Of a stretch of DNA of 64,000 nucleotides, positions 41,653 to 50,375 are shown piece after piece. The translations under genes and the position numbers were made by a program. The stretch comes from Myxococcales bacterium 68-20 (GTDB lineage Bacteria; Myxococcota_A; Polyangia; Polyangiales; Polyangiaceae). Below the pieces are notes generated by a model, which saw only the letters and a list, made by a program, of their open reading frames with translations, made no database searches and was not told the DNA's origin. The stretch is from contig MKVQ01000005.1 of NCBI GenBank assembly GCA_001899635.1, positions 496,001 through 560,000 on the forward strand. Direction: 5' to 3'. How positions within the stretch are numbered: the first letter of the stretch is position 1; each line of letters starts with the position of its first letter.

Positions 41653-42870
41653 TCACTGGCACTCGGGGTTGGTGACGAGGTCCTCGTCCGGACCGATCCG
41701 GTTCCACACGCCGAGGATACGTGTCGTCAGCTCGAGGCTCTCGCCCTTCGCATAGGTCGCGGTCCACGGCGACGGATTCATCTGGATGGGCGCGTGGCGA
41801 ACGCCGTTGATCGTCACCTTCCCGTCCGCGCCCTTCGTCAGCCCGAGGTAGAGGACGAGCGCGGAGCGCTTCGCGAGGCCATTCTGACCGCTGACGAAGT
41901 TGCCGAGCGAGTAGATGACGAAGCCCTCACGGCCGTCGGTCGTCTTGTACTTCTCCCACGGCTGCACGACGTGCGGGTGACCGCCGAGCACCGCGGTGGC
42001 GCCGGCGTCGAGCATGTCGCGCGCGAGCTTCTTCTCCGGCGCCGACGGCGTGTGCGCGTATTCGACGCCCCAGTGCGGCGTCACGATGACCGCGTCGACA
42101 CCAGGCTGGTTGCGGAGCGCGCTGATCGCCGAGAGCATCGTCGCTCGGTCCTCGTAGCAGGAGAGGACCTGGTTCTTCGGGTCGGGGATCCCGTTCGTCG
42201 AGAACGTGCAGGCGAGCCAGGCGATCTTGACCCCGTTGGCCTCGGTCATCGTGTGCCAGGGCGCCTCCATGTTCGCCGTCGAGCGAGTGCCCGTGAACGG
42301 CATCCCTGCGCTGACGAGGTTCTCGATCGTGCGATCGGCCCCTCGACCGCGGCGGTCGAGCGCGTGGTTGTTCGCCGTCGAGAGCACGTCGAAGCCTGCG
42401 CTCTTGAGCCCGCCGATGAGCGACGGGTGGTAGTTGAACTGCGGGTAGCTCGAGTAGACCTTCCCGTCGAACACGAGGCCGGGATCGCGGGCAGTGCCCG
42501 AGACCGTGTGGCCGTCGGCGCACGGTCCCTCGAGGTTCGCGTAGCTGAGATCGGTGCGAGCGAAGAGCAGCTGGACGTTCTTCCAGAGACTCGAGAACCC
42601 CTCGGGCGATGCGTAAGCCTGCTTCTGAAGCGGACCGTGGAGGAGCACGTCTCCGACCGCGGCGATCGTCACCTTCGTCCCGGCCCGGCACGCGTCGTCG
42701 AAACGAAGGGGGCCCGTCGCGGCGGGAGCGCTGAGCGGGTCTTCGGTCTGCCCGGGCTCCTCTTCCTCCATCTCCTCGCCCTCGTCGGCGACCGTCGGAC
42801 CCGTGGAGCACCCGGCGGCGATCGTGATCAGGAGGGAGAGACCGGCCAGGAAGCTCGCACGAAGGGACAT
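41653..42870 (-). CDS. CapA-family (poly-gamma-glutamate synthesis-type) lipoprotein
   Basis: A 405-residue lipoprotein (signal ends AAGC) with a Glu-rich linker. The CapA/PgsA metallophosphatase-like domain shows VTIAAVGDVLLHGPL, YANLEGPCA, FDVLSTANNHALDRR, VIVTPHWGVEY, VLGGHPHVVQPWE and VIYSLGNFVSGQ, so all metal-type Asp/Asn/His positions of the family are present. CapA proteins act outside the membrane in polyglutamate or cell-surface polymer metabolism; no pgsB/pgsC partner is nearby. It is divergent from a second CapA-like gene across 210 bp. Confidence 0.87.
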   Translation of the reverse strand: MSLRASFLAGLSLLITIAAGCSTGPTVADEGEEMEEEEPGQTEDPLSAPAATGPLRFDDACRAGTKVTIAAVGDVLLHGPLQKQAYASPEGFSSLWKNVQLLFARTDLSYANLEGPCADGHTVSGTARDPGLVFDGKVYSSYPQFNYHPSLIGGLKSAGFDVLSTANNHALDRRGRGADRTIENLVSAGMPFTGTRSTANMEAPWHTMTEANGVKIAWLACTFSTNGIPDPKNQVLSCYEDRATMLSAISALRNQPGVDAVIVTPHWGVEYAHTPSAPEKKLARDMLDAGATAVLGGHPHVVQPWEKYKTTDGREGFVIYSLGNFVSGQNGLAKRSALVLYLGLTKGADGKVTINGVRHAPIQMNPSPWTATYAKGESLELTTRILGVWNRIGPDEDLVTNPECQ

Positions 42871-43080
42871 GGCGCTCGCGCACGCACACGATGTGCCGAA
42901 ACCTGCACCACGAACGCCCTCCGATTTGCTTCGGGATTTTCGACCGGCGGGTGCAGTGCGAGTGGATCATTGCTGGATCGTCGGACCACGCCCGTCGGCG
43001 GCTGCCGGGTGCGCGGCCCCGAAAAACACGGACGATCACGAGAACCGCTCGCTGGTGTAGGACTTGCACTCACCGTAATC

Positions 43081-44274
43081 GTGCGCACGCTTGCTGCCCT
43101 CGCCCTCCTCCCGTTCGTCTTCGTCGCCGCGTGCTCGTCGAGCGCCGAGCCGGACGAGGACGACGTCATCGCCGACGGCGAGCCGGCGGAGGCCGAGAGC
43201 GCGATCGTCCCGATCACGCAGCCCGACGAGACGGCATCTCCGTCCTCGCTCGCGCCGGCTCCGCTGAAGTACACCGAGTCGCGCCTCCTCGACGTGCGCG
43301 GTGTCGGCGACTCCGGCTGGAGCAAGACCCACGAGGCCACGCCCATCCCGGCCGCATTCGGCGCGGCGCTCGATCGGTTCGACGCGACCGGACAGGTCTA
43401 CCGAGGCGATCTCTCCTTCATCAACTGGGAGACCGTGATCGGCAACGGCTGCACCCAGTTCGGCAGCGCCTATTCGCCCGGCCGCTCGTACGCGTTCGTC
43501 TCGCGCGCCGCCAATCTCACTCAGGCCCACGAGCGCGGCTTCAACCTCGTCGGCCTCTCCAACAACCACACGCGCGACTGCCACGCATCGGCCGACACGC
43601 CCGCGCGCGGCGAGAACGCGAGCCCCGCGATGACGGCGAAGGCGCTCGAGGGCCTCGGCGATCTCGACTGGATCACCGCCGGCGTCGCCGCGACCAACGA
43701 GAACGACGTCGCACAGGCGAAGGTGAGGACGTTCACGATCAAGGGACGCCAGGTCCGCGTCGCCTTCGGCAGCCTCTACATGGGCCGGCCGAGCTGCCCG
43801 CGCGCGACGTGCGCCGGCGACTCGCGCGCCCTCTTCGAGAGCCTGCGCGACGCTCCGGCGGACCTCCGCATCCTCGCGGTCCACAGCATGGCGGCGGCCG
43901 ATCAAGACCAGCTCGTGAGGAAGAGCATCGAGTTCGTCGAGCGCTACCGCGGCGACGTCGTCTTCGGACACGGACCGCACGTCTGGAAGCCCGTGCGTGT
44001 CGTCCGCAAGGAGACCGGCGGCAAGGGCGTGATCTTCGAGAGCCTCGGCAACTTCCTCCACCCCTCGCTCGCCGCGCAGAGCAAGAACTACATCGGCCGT
44101 GCGCTGTTCGACCCGCAGACGCTCGCGCTGCGCCAGGTCCAGGTGATCCCGGTCGCGAACGCCGGCAAGGACGCGCGCTTGTCCACCGCGGACGGGAAGA
44201 CCGTCGAGTCGAACCTCCGCTGGAGCCGGATGGAAGGCAGCGCCACCGCGGTCTACGCGAACGTCACGCCCTGA
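43081..44274 (+). CDS. Second, divergent CapA-like lipoprotein
   Basis: A 397-residue lipoprotein (signal ends VAAC, Asp/Glu-rich linker). It keeps the CapA skeleton in weaker form: RGDLSFINWETVIG, FNLVGLSNNHTRDC, VRVAFGSLYMG, RILAVHSMAAADQD, DVVFGHGPHVWKPV and IFESLGNFLHPS. The first metal-type motif (GDV) is replaced by VRGVGDSGW, and HPH by GPH, so activity may differ. A GTG start is used, since the hydrophobic signal follows immediately. It forms a divergent pair with the neighbouring CapA gene, suggesting ancient duplication or shared regulation. Confidence 0.8.
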   Translation: MRTLAALALLPFVFVAACSSSAEPDEDDVIADGEPAEAESAIVPITQPDETASPSSLAPAPLKYTESRLLDVRGVGDSGWSKTHEATPIPAAFGAALDRFDATGQVYRGDLSFINWETVIGNGCTQFGSAYSPGRSYAFVSRAANLTQAHERGFNLVGLSNNHTRDCHASADTPARGENASPAMTAKALEGLGDLDWITAGVAATNENDVAQAKVRTFTIKGRQVRVAFGSLYMGRPSCPRATCAGDSRALFESLRDAPADLRILAVHSMAAADQDQLVRKSIEFVERYRGDVVFGHGPHVWKPVRVVRKETGGKGVIFESLGNFLHPSLAAQSKNYIGRALFDPQTLALRQVQVIPVANAGKDARLSTADGKTVESNLRWSRMEGSATAVYANVTP

Positions 44275-44313
44275 TCCGGACGTCGCCGACGAGCGCTCCG
44301 TCGCGCCGTCGAC

Positions 44314-45126
44314 TCACCCGAAACGGATCGCCGAGATGCGCGCGCCCATCACGCCGTCGTCGGCGAAGACCTGCTTGCCTCGATCGGTCCCTGCAGCGCC
44401 CGCAGCGACCATCAACGGGAGCAGGTGCTCCTCGCGTGGATGGCTCGCGCGCGCCGACGGCGCTTCCGCCCAGCGCGCGAGCTCGGCGGCGCGTGTGTCG
44501 GGATCCTTCTCGATCGCTGAAGCGAGCCAGCGGTCGAACCGCTGCGAATCCGCCTGGCCGGAGCCGGTCATCAGCCCGCGCATGTTGTGATAGCTCATTC
44601 CGCTGCCGACGATGAGCACGCCTTCGTCGCGCAGCGGCTCGAGCGCGCGGCCGATCGCCACGTGCTCGGCGGGATCGAGGTTCTCCTGGAGGGAGAGCTG
44701 CACCGTCGGGATCCGCGCGTCCGGATAGGCGACCTTCATCGGGATGAAGACGCCGTGGTCGAAGCCGCGCTCGGTCTCGGTCGTCGACGCAATCCCCGCT
44801 GCCGCGAGGAGAGCGCCGACGCGCGCCGCAAGCTCCGGCGACCCCGGCGCGGCCCAGGTGAGCTCGTACGTGTGCTTCGGGAACCCGTAGTAGTCGAAGA
44901 GCAGCGGGGGCGCGGCGGACGCGAGCACCGCCGGCACCCTGGTCTCCCAGTGAGCGGAGACGACGAGGAGCGCCGACGGTGTCCTCGGGAGTGAAGCGTC
45001 GATGCCGCGCAGGAACGCGGCCATGGGCTCCCACGTGTCCCGCGGTCCCATCGTCCACTCCATGAAGAAACACGGCCCGCCGCCATGCGGGATGTACAGC
45101 GTCGGCATTCTGTCCTGCGTGCCCAT
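44314..45126 (-). CDS. DODA/LigB-type extradiol ring-opening dioxygenase
   Basis: A 270-residue cytoplasmic protein of the LigB superfamily (4,5-DOPA dioxygenase, YgiD-like). Metal ligands appear in YIPHGGGPCFFM, LVVSAHWETR and GFDHGVFIPMKVAYPDA, with the distal GSGMSYHNMRGL and REEHLLPLMVAAGA completing the family pattern. The family opens catechol-type rings with non-haem Fe or Zn. ATG 45126 is six residues before the conserved start; upstream in-frame ATGs would add unconserved residues. It converges with the second CapA gene. Confidence 0.9.
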   Translation of the reverse strand: MGTQDRMPTLYIPHGGGPCFFMEWTMGPRDTWEPMAAFLRGIDASLPRTPSALLVVSAHWETRVPAVLASAAPPLLFDYYGFPKHTYELTWAAPGSPELAARVGALLAAAGIASTTETERGFDHGVFIPMKVAYPDARIPTVQLSLQENLDPAEHVAIGRALEPLRDEGVLIVGSGMSYHNMRGLMTGSGQADSQRFDRWLASAIEKDPDTRAAELARWAEAPSARASHPREEHLLPLMVAAGAAGTDRGKQVFADDGVMGARISAIRFG

Positions 45127-45399
45127 GCATCGAAGTGTCGCGTCTGGAACGCGCCCGAACAAGAACGCCCCCTGCACCGCTCCGTTCCGCCACTCGAACA
45201 GTCACGCGCCTCGCTACAAAGCCGGCTTTCCACAGGCCTCGTCGCGCAGCGGGTGGTCACGAACCGAGATCCCGGTGAGTGGGCCGGCGTGGGTCGGTCG
45301 CCGCAGCCGTCCGGCCACGAAACGATCACGTGACAGAATTGTACCCACCGCACTCGCCATGCTCTCGGAAGTCCACCCCGAAAGCCGGCCCACGCCCCG

Positions 45400-45660
45400 A
45401 GCTTCGGCGCACGAACAAACAGACAATCAAACATTCATTTCAAACAACCAAGCACCCAACAATCCGTCAACTCAATCGCCATTGTTATCCACAATCGGCC
45501 TCCGACGCCACGACCAGCACCCGATTCGACCGCACAAAACAAGGGCTTCCGCGACTTCTCACGCTCGATTGCGCACTTCCGCTGTGGACAATACTGTGGA
45601 TAAAAAGTGTTTGAGCGACTCACTATTTGGTTGAACGAACGGACGGTACCCGGCATAACA
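45400..45660. other. Origin-like A/T-richer stretch with DnaA-box-like sites
   Basis: This stretch is visibly poorer in G+C than the rest of the window, with a long purine/pyrimidine-asymmetric run of A- and C-rich sequence (45410-45480). It contains TTATCCACA at 45485-45493 (perfect DnaA box), TGTGGACAA at 45583-45591 (one mismatch, inverted) and TGTGGATAA at 45595-45603 (perfect, inverted); the last two start 12 bases apart. A possible promoter (TTGAAC, 17 bases, CATAAC) is at 45631-45659. It may be a replication origin or another DnaA-binding locus. dnaA, dnaN, gyrB and parAB are not in the window. Confidence 0.5.
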
Positions 45661-45913
45661 CAGCTCATGAAGTTCGCGGCACATCGGGCCGCGGGCTCTC
45701 GGTCGTAGAAGCCGTCAGGGCGCTGCGACCGGCATCGGTGCGAGCGAGGCAATCTGTCCTCGTCGACGGTCGAGTCGGTCGAGCTCGGTGGCGCGCTTGG
45801 GTCGTCAGTCCCAGGCGTGAGCAATCCAACGAGTCAAAAAGGCGTCAGTACTCTCGAATCTGCCACGGAACCCGCGGGTGACCGCACCGTGGCCTTGCAA
45901 TGCCCAACCAAAG

Positions 45914-45942
45914 ACACTTTCCCCAGCCTGGGGACAAAGTGT
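45914..45942. repeat. Bulged 13-bp inverted repeat
   Basis: ACACTTT-CCCCAG pairs with CTGGGG-AC-AAAGTGT, a near-perfect hairpin with a 2-base bulge. It lies in the first part of the gene-free region. It could be an RNA hairpin or a dimeric protein site. Confidence 0.5.
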
Positions 45943-47975
45943 GGGCGGCGTGAGCGAGAGAGCCGGCGTGAAGGCCGGAGGGAGCGATCCCTTCGCGTGG
46001 CATTCCTTCGCGTGTCGTGGCGGTGAAAGGCATCCCGGCCTTCTGGAAGGCGTCGCTCTTCGCGGGGCAACGCCGGAACGAAGACCTCGGTCGGTCCGTC
46101 AGCGTGCAGCGGTTCCTCCGTTGCTCGAAACGCGCCGATGACAGCGGATGTCCGAAGGTCGCCGAGGAGGGGAACGACGTCGGCATGCGCCACAAAGCGT
46201 ATGCACCCGTCGCAGGCACGAGAGATCGTCGCATGCGCCGGTGATGCGTCCTTCGCTCGGTCCTTCGACCCGTGCACGTCGGTCCTCACGTCACGTGAGG
46301 CGTTCGCGGCGGCATCACGGTTGGGCAAACCCACGCAAGTGGGAGGAACCAGCACTGGGGCTGCATCGAACGGACGGAGCGCGGCTCGCCGCATTCCACC
46401 GCTTCCGCGAGGAAGCAGCGTGGCATGTCCAAGAAAAGGAAGGAGGTCGAGGCCTCCGTCCCTGCGAGGATTCGAGAGCTCGGGTTTGGTTGCCCGCACG
46501 TCGATGGTTTGTTGCAGAAGTCGGTAGGCGACGTCTGGTCTCGAATAGGCTCGGCAAACGCGCTCCAAAAAGAGCGGTCAGGGTCGAGTGAACAGGGACC
46601 TAGCTCGAGACGAACGCGGACGGGTGAAACCGCCAGCGGGCGTGTCGAGCGAAGGGACGATTCGCACGTCGGCCTCACCGCTAGTGACGGGAGAGGACCG
46701 GCGCAAGGCTCAGGGTGACGAGAGGTCGTCGTCCAGCGGTCTCCACATCGCCCAACGCGGTGAGGTGGTCGCGGGGCCGGGGCTGTAATGGCCACCGGAT
46801 CCTACGAAGAGTCCCTACCGGCGGAAGGCATCCCGGATCATCCCGAAGCGTCGGCTTTCACGAGACGACGTGGACGGTGATCTCGGCGTTCGCCGCATCC
46901 TCCGACCCGTACCACCCCTTCCAAAACGAAGGACGTACGGCCAGGTTGCAGCTCTTGCGAAGGCGAGAGAGGCGCGAGGGTGAACCAGGAGAGCGCGACA
47001 GGGGTGTCAGAGGCTCGGTCGCAGCAGCGCCGTGGGAAGAAAACGCCCACGCTCGTGACTCAAGCCGCGAGGCAGTAGAGCACGAGGACGACGCGTTGAC
47101 TGACGACCCGCCGAAGCGGTCTCGGACGTCGTGAAACGTCCGGTCCCCCGGAAAGCCGCACGGAGCCTTATTCTCCGTGGGGTGTCCCCGCCGCGAAAGT
47201 GGCGAGAGCAAGCCGGGAACACACGAGGTGCGGGTGCACGCAGTTCGATTGGGTGGCAGACGTCGGTTGAACGCATCGCGCGTCTTCTTCACCGGGAGGT
47301 CGCAAGGCCTGTCGGTGGAACAAAGAGGGCGCTAGCCGGGAGGAAGTCCGTAGCACCGCCTGACGCGGGGCGCGGATGGGTAGAAGGCGAACCGGTGCGC
47401 ATGAGTGAGGTCACAAGCAAGTTTCCTCATGAATGACCTGCGGGTTTCGGCTTGCAGGCTCTCGATACGACGGAAGGCGTTCTCGGGCTCTTGCCCGCCC
47501 TGCCCTCACCGGCAGGGCGACGCGAAGTCCTCTGGCTCACAGGTCAGCCTCCACACCCGTTCTCACCGATCGCAAGGTCGGACGACGGCTGAATGGAGAG
47601 CGCATCGGGCGGACACGGAATCCGACTCGGGCGTGCCTGCGGGTGACGAAGAGAACGTCAGAGGTCGACGTGACTCGGTGAAGGCTCCTCGAGGATCGAG
47701 AAGGTCCAAGGCGAGTCAGCATCCTCGGCGCTCGAAATGGCGCCGGTCTCAGAGGTGCGCCGCATCGCGTTCGGCTGAAGCTGACGACAGCGAATAGCTT
47801 CGTCGACCCTCCTCTCCCCTGACCACGCGAATGGCCGGGGCTGTAGTGAAGGCACCCAAGACTCGAATGCGACGATGGCGCAGGCGGGTGGAAAAGGCCC
47901 CCTGACGCGACGTCCAACGGGGCGGACGGAGATCCGCAACGGAGCGCTAAGCTGCTCCCCACGGAAAGTGAACCC

Positions 47976-48017
47976 CCGCGAGGGCGACCGGGCGACCGGT
48001 TCGCCCTCGCGGCTTTT
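47976..48017 (+). terminator. Strong intrinsic terminator ending the gene-free region
   Basis: CCGCGAGGGCGA and TCGCCCTCGCGG form a perfect 12 bp stem around a 13-base loop, followed by CTTTTTG. It is oriented for plus-strand transcription although no plus-strand protein gene precedes it for more than 3 kb. Confidence 0.8.
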
Positions 48018-48163
48018 TGTGCTCCTGCGGCAGCGTGGCGCGGGAGCGCGATCGCTCCACTCAGGATCTGCATGCTCGTCGTCACCTCGCGACCGCCGTC
48101 CACACGGCGACGCGGCGCATCTCCTCATTTCCTGATGCGCGATCGCACGTCATCCTTGGAATA

Positions 48164-48556
48164 GTGAAGCGCCCCAGCTCGAAAAGCCCACTCGTCCTCG
48201 TCGTCGACGACTACGAGGACACGCGACGGATCTACGCTGACTACCTCCGCTTCGCGGGGTTTCGCGTCGCAGCCGCAAACGACGGCGCCGAGGCGATCGC
48301 GAAGGCGCAGGAGCTCGTCCCCGACGTCGTCGTGATGGACCTCGGGATGCCGGGCGTCGACGGGTGGACAGCGACGCGCGAGCTGAAGAAGGACCCGCGG
48401 ACGAAGAACATCTACGTGATGGCCGTGACCGGGTTCGCCGGAGACGACCGGCGACTCGAAGCATGGCGCGCCGGCTGCGATGCGTTCCTCTCGAAGCCCG
48501 TCCTTCCCGCCGAGCTCGTCAGGCGGATCATGGGACGGCTTACGCGACCAGCCTGA
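48164..48556 (+). CDS. Single-domain response regulator
   Basis: A 130-residue stand-alone receiver (CheY-like). VLVVDDYEDTRRIYADYL gives the acidic pocket, VVVMDLGMPGVDG the phospho-acceptor Asp, VMAVTGFAG the switch Thr and FLSKPVLPAEL the conserved Lys. No output domain follows, so it probably relays a signal to another protein. The GTG start is used because upstream in-frame sequence runs into the terminator region. Its kinase is not adjacent. Confidence 0.9.
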   Translation: MKRPSSKSPLVLVVDDYEDTRRIYADYLRFAGFRVAAANDGAEAIAKAQELVPDVVVMDLGMPGVDGWTATRELKKDPRTKNIYVMAVTGFAGDDRRLEAWRAGCDAFLSKPVLPAELVRRIMGRLTRPA

Positions 48557-48626
48557 GCCGCACGATCCCGGCCGATGGAAATCTCGATGAAATGCGGCTA
48601 AGTTCTCTCCTTCGAGAACGTCGCCG

Positions 48627-49349
48627 ATGGTCGAGCGAAGCCGCCAGGACAGCACCCGCAACCTGCTCGAGGAGCTCGAGGACGGATGGGCGACGCCGTC
48701 GTCGTCCCGGATGCCGGTCGCCGAGGCGACGAAGACGGCCGCTCCCGCCACGCCGATCGCGGAAGAAGATGACGGGAGGCTCCCCGCCCCTTCGACCCCG
48801 GACGTCGACGCGCTCGACGAGGGTTGGCTCGACGATCTGTTCCCCGGCGAGGGCGGCGAGAACGACGACGAGGACGACGAGGACGACGACGAGCCCGAGC
48901 CGGCGCTGCCCGACGAGCGGCTCGATCCCGAGGCCTTCGCGCTCGCGAAGAAGGCGCGCGAAGAGCGCGCCGCGCTGAAGAAAGAGAAGAAGCGGGCGAA
49001 GGCCGAGACGAAGCGCGCGCGTCAGAAGGCGCGCGCTGCGGCGATCCGCCAGAAGCAGAAGTCGAAGAAGGCCCGCCCCGCGTCCGTGAAGCCGGAGCCC
49101 GCGCCGAAGAAGAAGCCCGCGCGGGCGAAGGCCAGCGAGTCGAACGACTCGAGCGTCGTCGACGACGCGCCCGACGTCATCGCCACCAAGCGTCCGGAGC
49201 GCGCGAAGACGTCGACCCCGGAGCGCGCAAAGACGTCGACCCCGGAGCGACGCGGCACGGCCTCGACGATGGCATCCGTGAAGCTCCTCGCGCTCGTCCT
49301 CGCGATCCTGCTGGCCCTCGCCGCGGCAGCCGCCGCGATCATGAAGTGA
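48627..49349 (+). CDS. Tail-anchored protein with acidic block and Lys/Arg-rich coiled segment
   Basis: A 240-residue low-complexity protein in clear blocks: Ser/Glu N-terminus, an acidic run at about 75-90 (ENDDEDDEDDDEPEP), a Lys/Arg/Ala helical segment at 105-160 (KKEKKRAKAETKRARQKARA), Pro/Lys linkers with a tandem TSTPERAK repeat, and a single C-terminal membrane span (LLALVLAILLALAAAAAAI) ending MK. The topology suggests a C-tail anchor with a basic cytoplasmic domain that could bind nucleic acid or acidic polymers. No family was recognised. Confidence 0.6.
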   Translation: MVERSRQDSTRNLLEELEDGWATPSSSRMPVAEATKTAAPATPIAEEDDGRLPAPSTPDVDALDEGWLDDLFPGEGGENDDEDDEDDDEPEPALPDERLDPEAFALAKKAREERAALKKEKKRAKAETKRARQKARAAAIRQKQKSKKARPASVKPEPAPKKKPARAKASESNDSSVVDDAPDVIATKRPERAKTSTPERAKTSTPERRGTASTMASVKLLALVLAILLALAAAAAAIMK

Positions 49350-49355
49350 CGTGAC

Positions 49356-50372
49356 GTGAAGCGACGAGGCGCCCTCGGCCTGACCATCGCCGCTTGTACG
49401 GTCGCTCTCACGATCCTCGGTTGCCGCTCACGCCCGACGAATCGCCACACGCGCAGCTCGCACGAGCTGATGCACCGGCCGTCGCGTGACCATGGGCGCG
49501 CCATCCGCGCGCTCTGCGCCGACCTGACGCCCGACGCGTGCACGACGGCGTGCCCTCCGACGCTGCCCGCGCGTGAACACGCCCAGTGCCTGATCGACTT
49601 TCGCTTCGCCGACGACAGCGAGGCCCTCGATCTCGCGCGTGCGCTCTACGCTCGGACCGGCGTGCTGCCGGGCGTCGACACCACGACGTCGCACGGCACC
49701 TACGGCGGGACGCCGATCGCCACGCAGCCCGCCCTTCCCGTCGGCGACGATCGCCAGCACCTCGCCTGGCTCATCGCGAGCTTCGAGCGATACGAGCAGG
49801 TCTTCGCGATCCTGGTGGCTCGAGCGCCACGGCCGATCGACTTCCGCCTGCGCCCCGACGCGTTCGGGTTCTTCCGCACCGGAACGCAGGCGTATCCATC
49901 GGCATGGGGCCAGGGCGGTGTCGTCGGATACAACCTCGACGGTCCCCTCCACACGAACGAGCGCGACGTCCTCGAGACGATCTTCCACGAGCTCTTCCAC
50001 CTGAACGACGAGCGACGTGGAGGCTGGTCCGCGAGCGCGCTCGGCGAGCTCTTCGAGGGCATCGTCCGGCGCTGCGGCCGCGACGACGGATGTTTCGGAG
50101 ACTTCGCCCCGCACGACACACGTGTGCCGAACGGCACCTATTATCCGTTCGACGAGGCGACCCGCGACGTCCGCGAATACGCCGCCGAGCTGGCGCTCCG
50201 GTACTTCCGCGAGCACGAAGCCATCCTCGATGGCACCCCGCTCGAACCGCCGTTCAAGTGCGGGAGCGAAGAGAACCGCGTCGCGTGGGAGCGCCTGGTC
50301 GAGGACTTCTTCGGCGGGCTCGATCTGTCGCGCGATTGCGCGGCCGGACCGTCGGCCCCGCGGGGCTCGTGA
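49356..50372 (+). CDS. HExxH zinc-metallopeptidase-like lipoprotein
   Basis: A 338-residue lipoprotein (signal ends TILGC). The zinc motif is IFHELFHLND (HExxH) at about residue 208; a conserved-looking REYAAELALRYF about 60 residues later could supply the third ligand, as in gluzincins. Cysteines at CADLTPDACTTACP and CGRDDGC suggest an oxidised extracellular fold. GTG is the start, 6 bases after the previous stop. The closest peptidase family was not identified. It ends in GGCCCCGCGGGGC, a GC palindrome overlapping the last codons, and converges with the next gene. Confidence 0.68.
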   Translation: MKRRGALGLTIAACTVALTILGCRSRPTNRHTRSSHELMHRPSRDHGRAIRALCADLTPDACTTACPPTLPAREHAQCLIDFRFADDSEALDLARALYARTGVLPGVDTTTSHGTYGGTPIATQPALPVGDDRQHLAWLIASFERYEQVFAILVARAPRPIDFRLRPDAFGFFRTGTQAYPSAWGQGGVVGYNLDGPLHTNERDVLETIFHELFHLNDERRGGWSASALGELFEGIVRRCGRDDGCFGDFAPHDTRVPNGTYYPFDEATRDVREYAAELALRYFREHEAILDGTPLEPPFKCGSEENRVAWERLVEDFFGGLDLSRDCAAGPSAPRGS

Positions 50373-50375
50373 CCT

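Larger units (their letters stand above)
45661..48163. other. About 2.5 kb without a convincing gene
   Basis: All reading frames here are short or lack recognisable domains and the strong third-position GC bias seen elsewhere in the window, so I call no gene. Visible structure: a bulged 13-bp inverted repeat at 45914-45942; a 13-mer (GGCCGGGGCTGTA) at 46775-46787 and again at 47833-47845; two AAGGCATCCCGG-type segments near 46026 and 46822; and a strong plus-strand terminator at 47976-48017. These features fit a long non-coding transcript or a decayed element. No tRNA, rRNA, RNase P or tmRNA was recognised. Confidence 0.5.

Noticed and set aside
41122-43080. N-terminal extension of the second CapA-like frame
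   Set aside because: The long in-frame upstream stretch runs antisense to the first CapA gene; the lipoprotein signal at the GTG (43081) marks the real start.
45834-46568. 244-residue minus-strand frame in the gene-free region
   Set aside because: It is Arg/Pro/Ser-rich without third-position bias, signal, domain or ribosome site.
46600-46660. Possible group II intron domain V (GGGTGAAACCGCC context)
   Set aside because: The flanking sequence does not form the expected 34-nt domain V hairpin and there is no reverse-transcriptase frame.
47339-47350. GGAGGAAGTCCG, similar to the RNase P conserved core
   Set aside because: The rest of the RNase P core and its 3' partner motif were not found nearby, so the match is probably chance.
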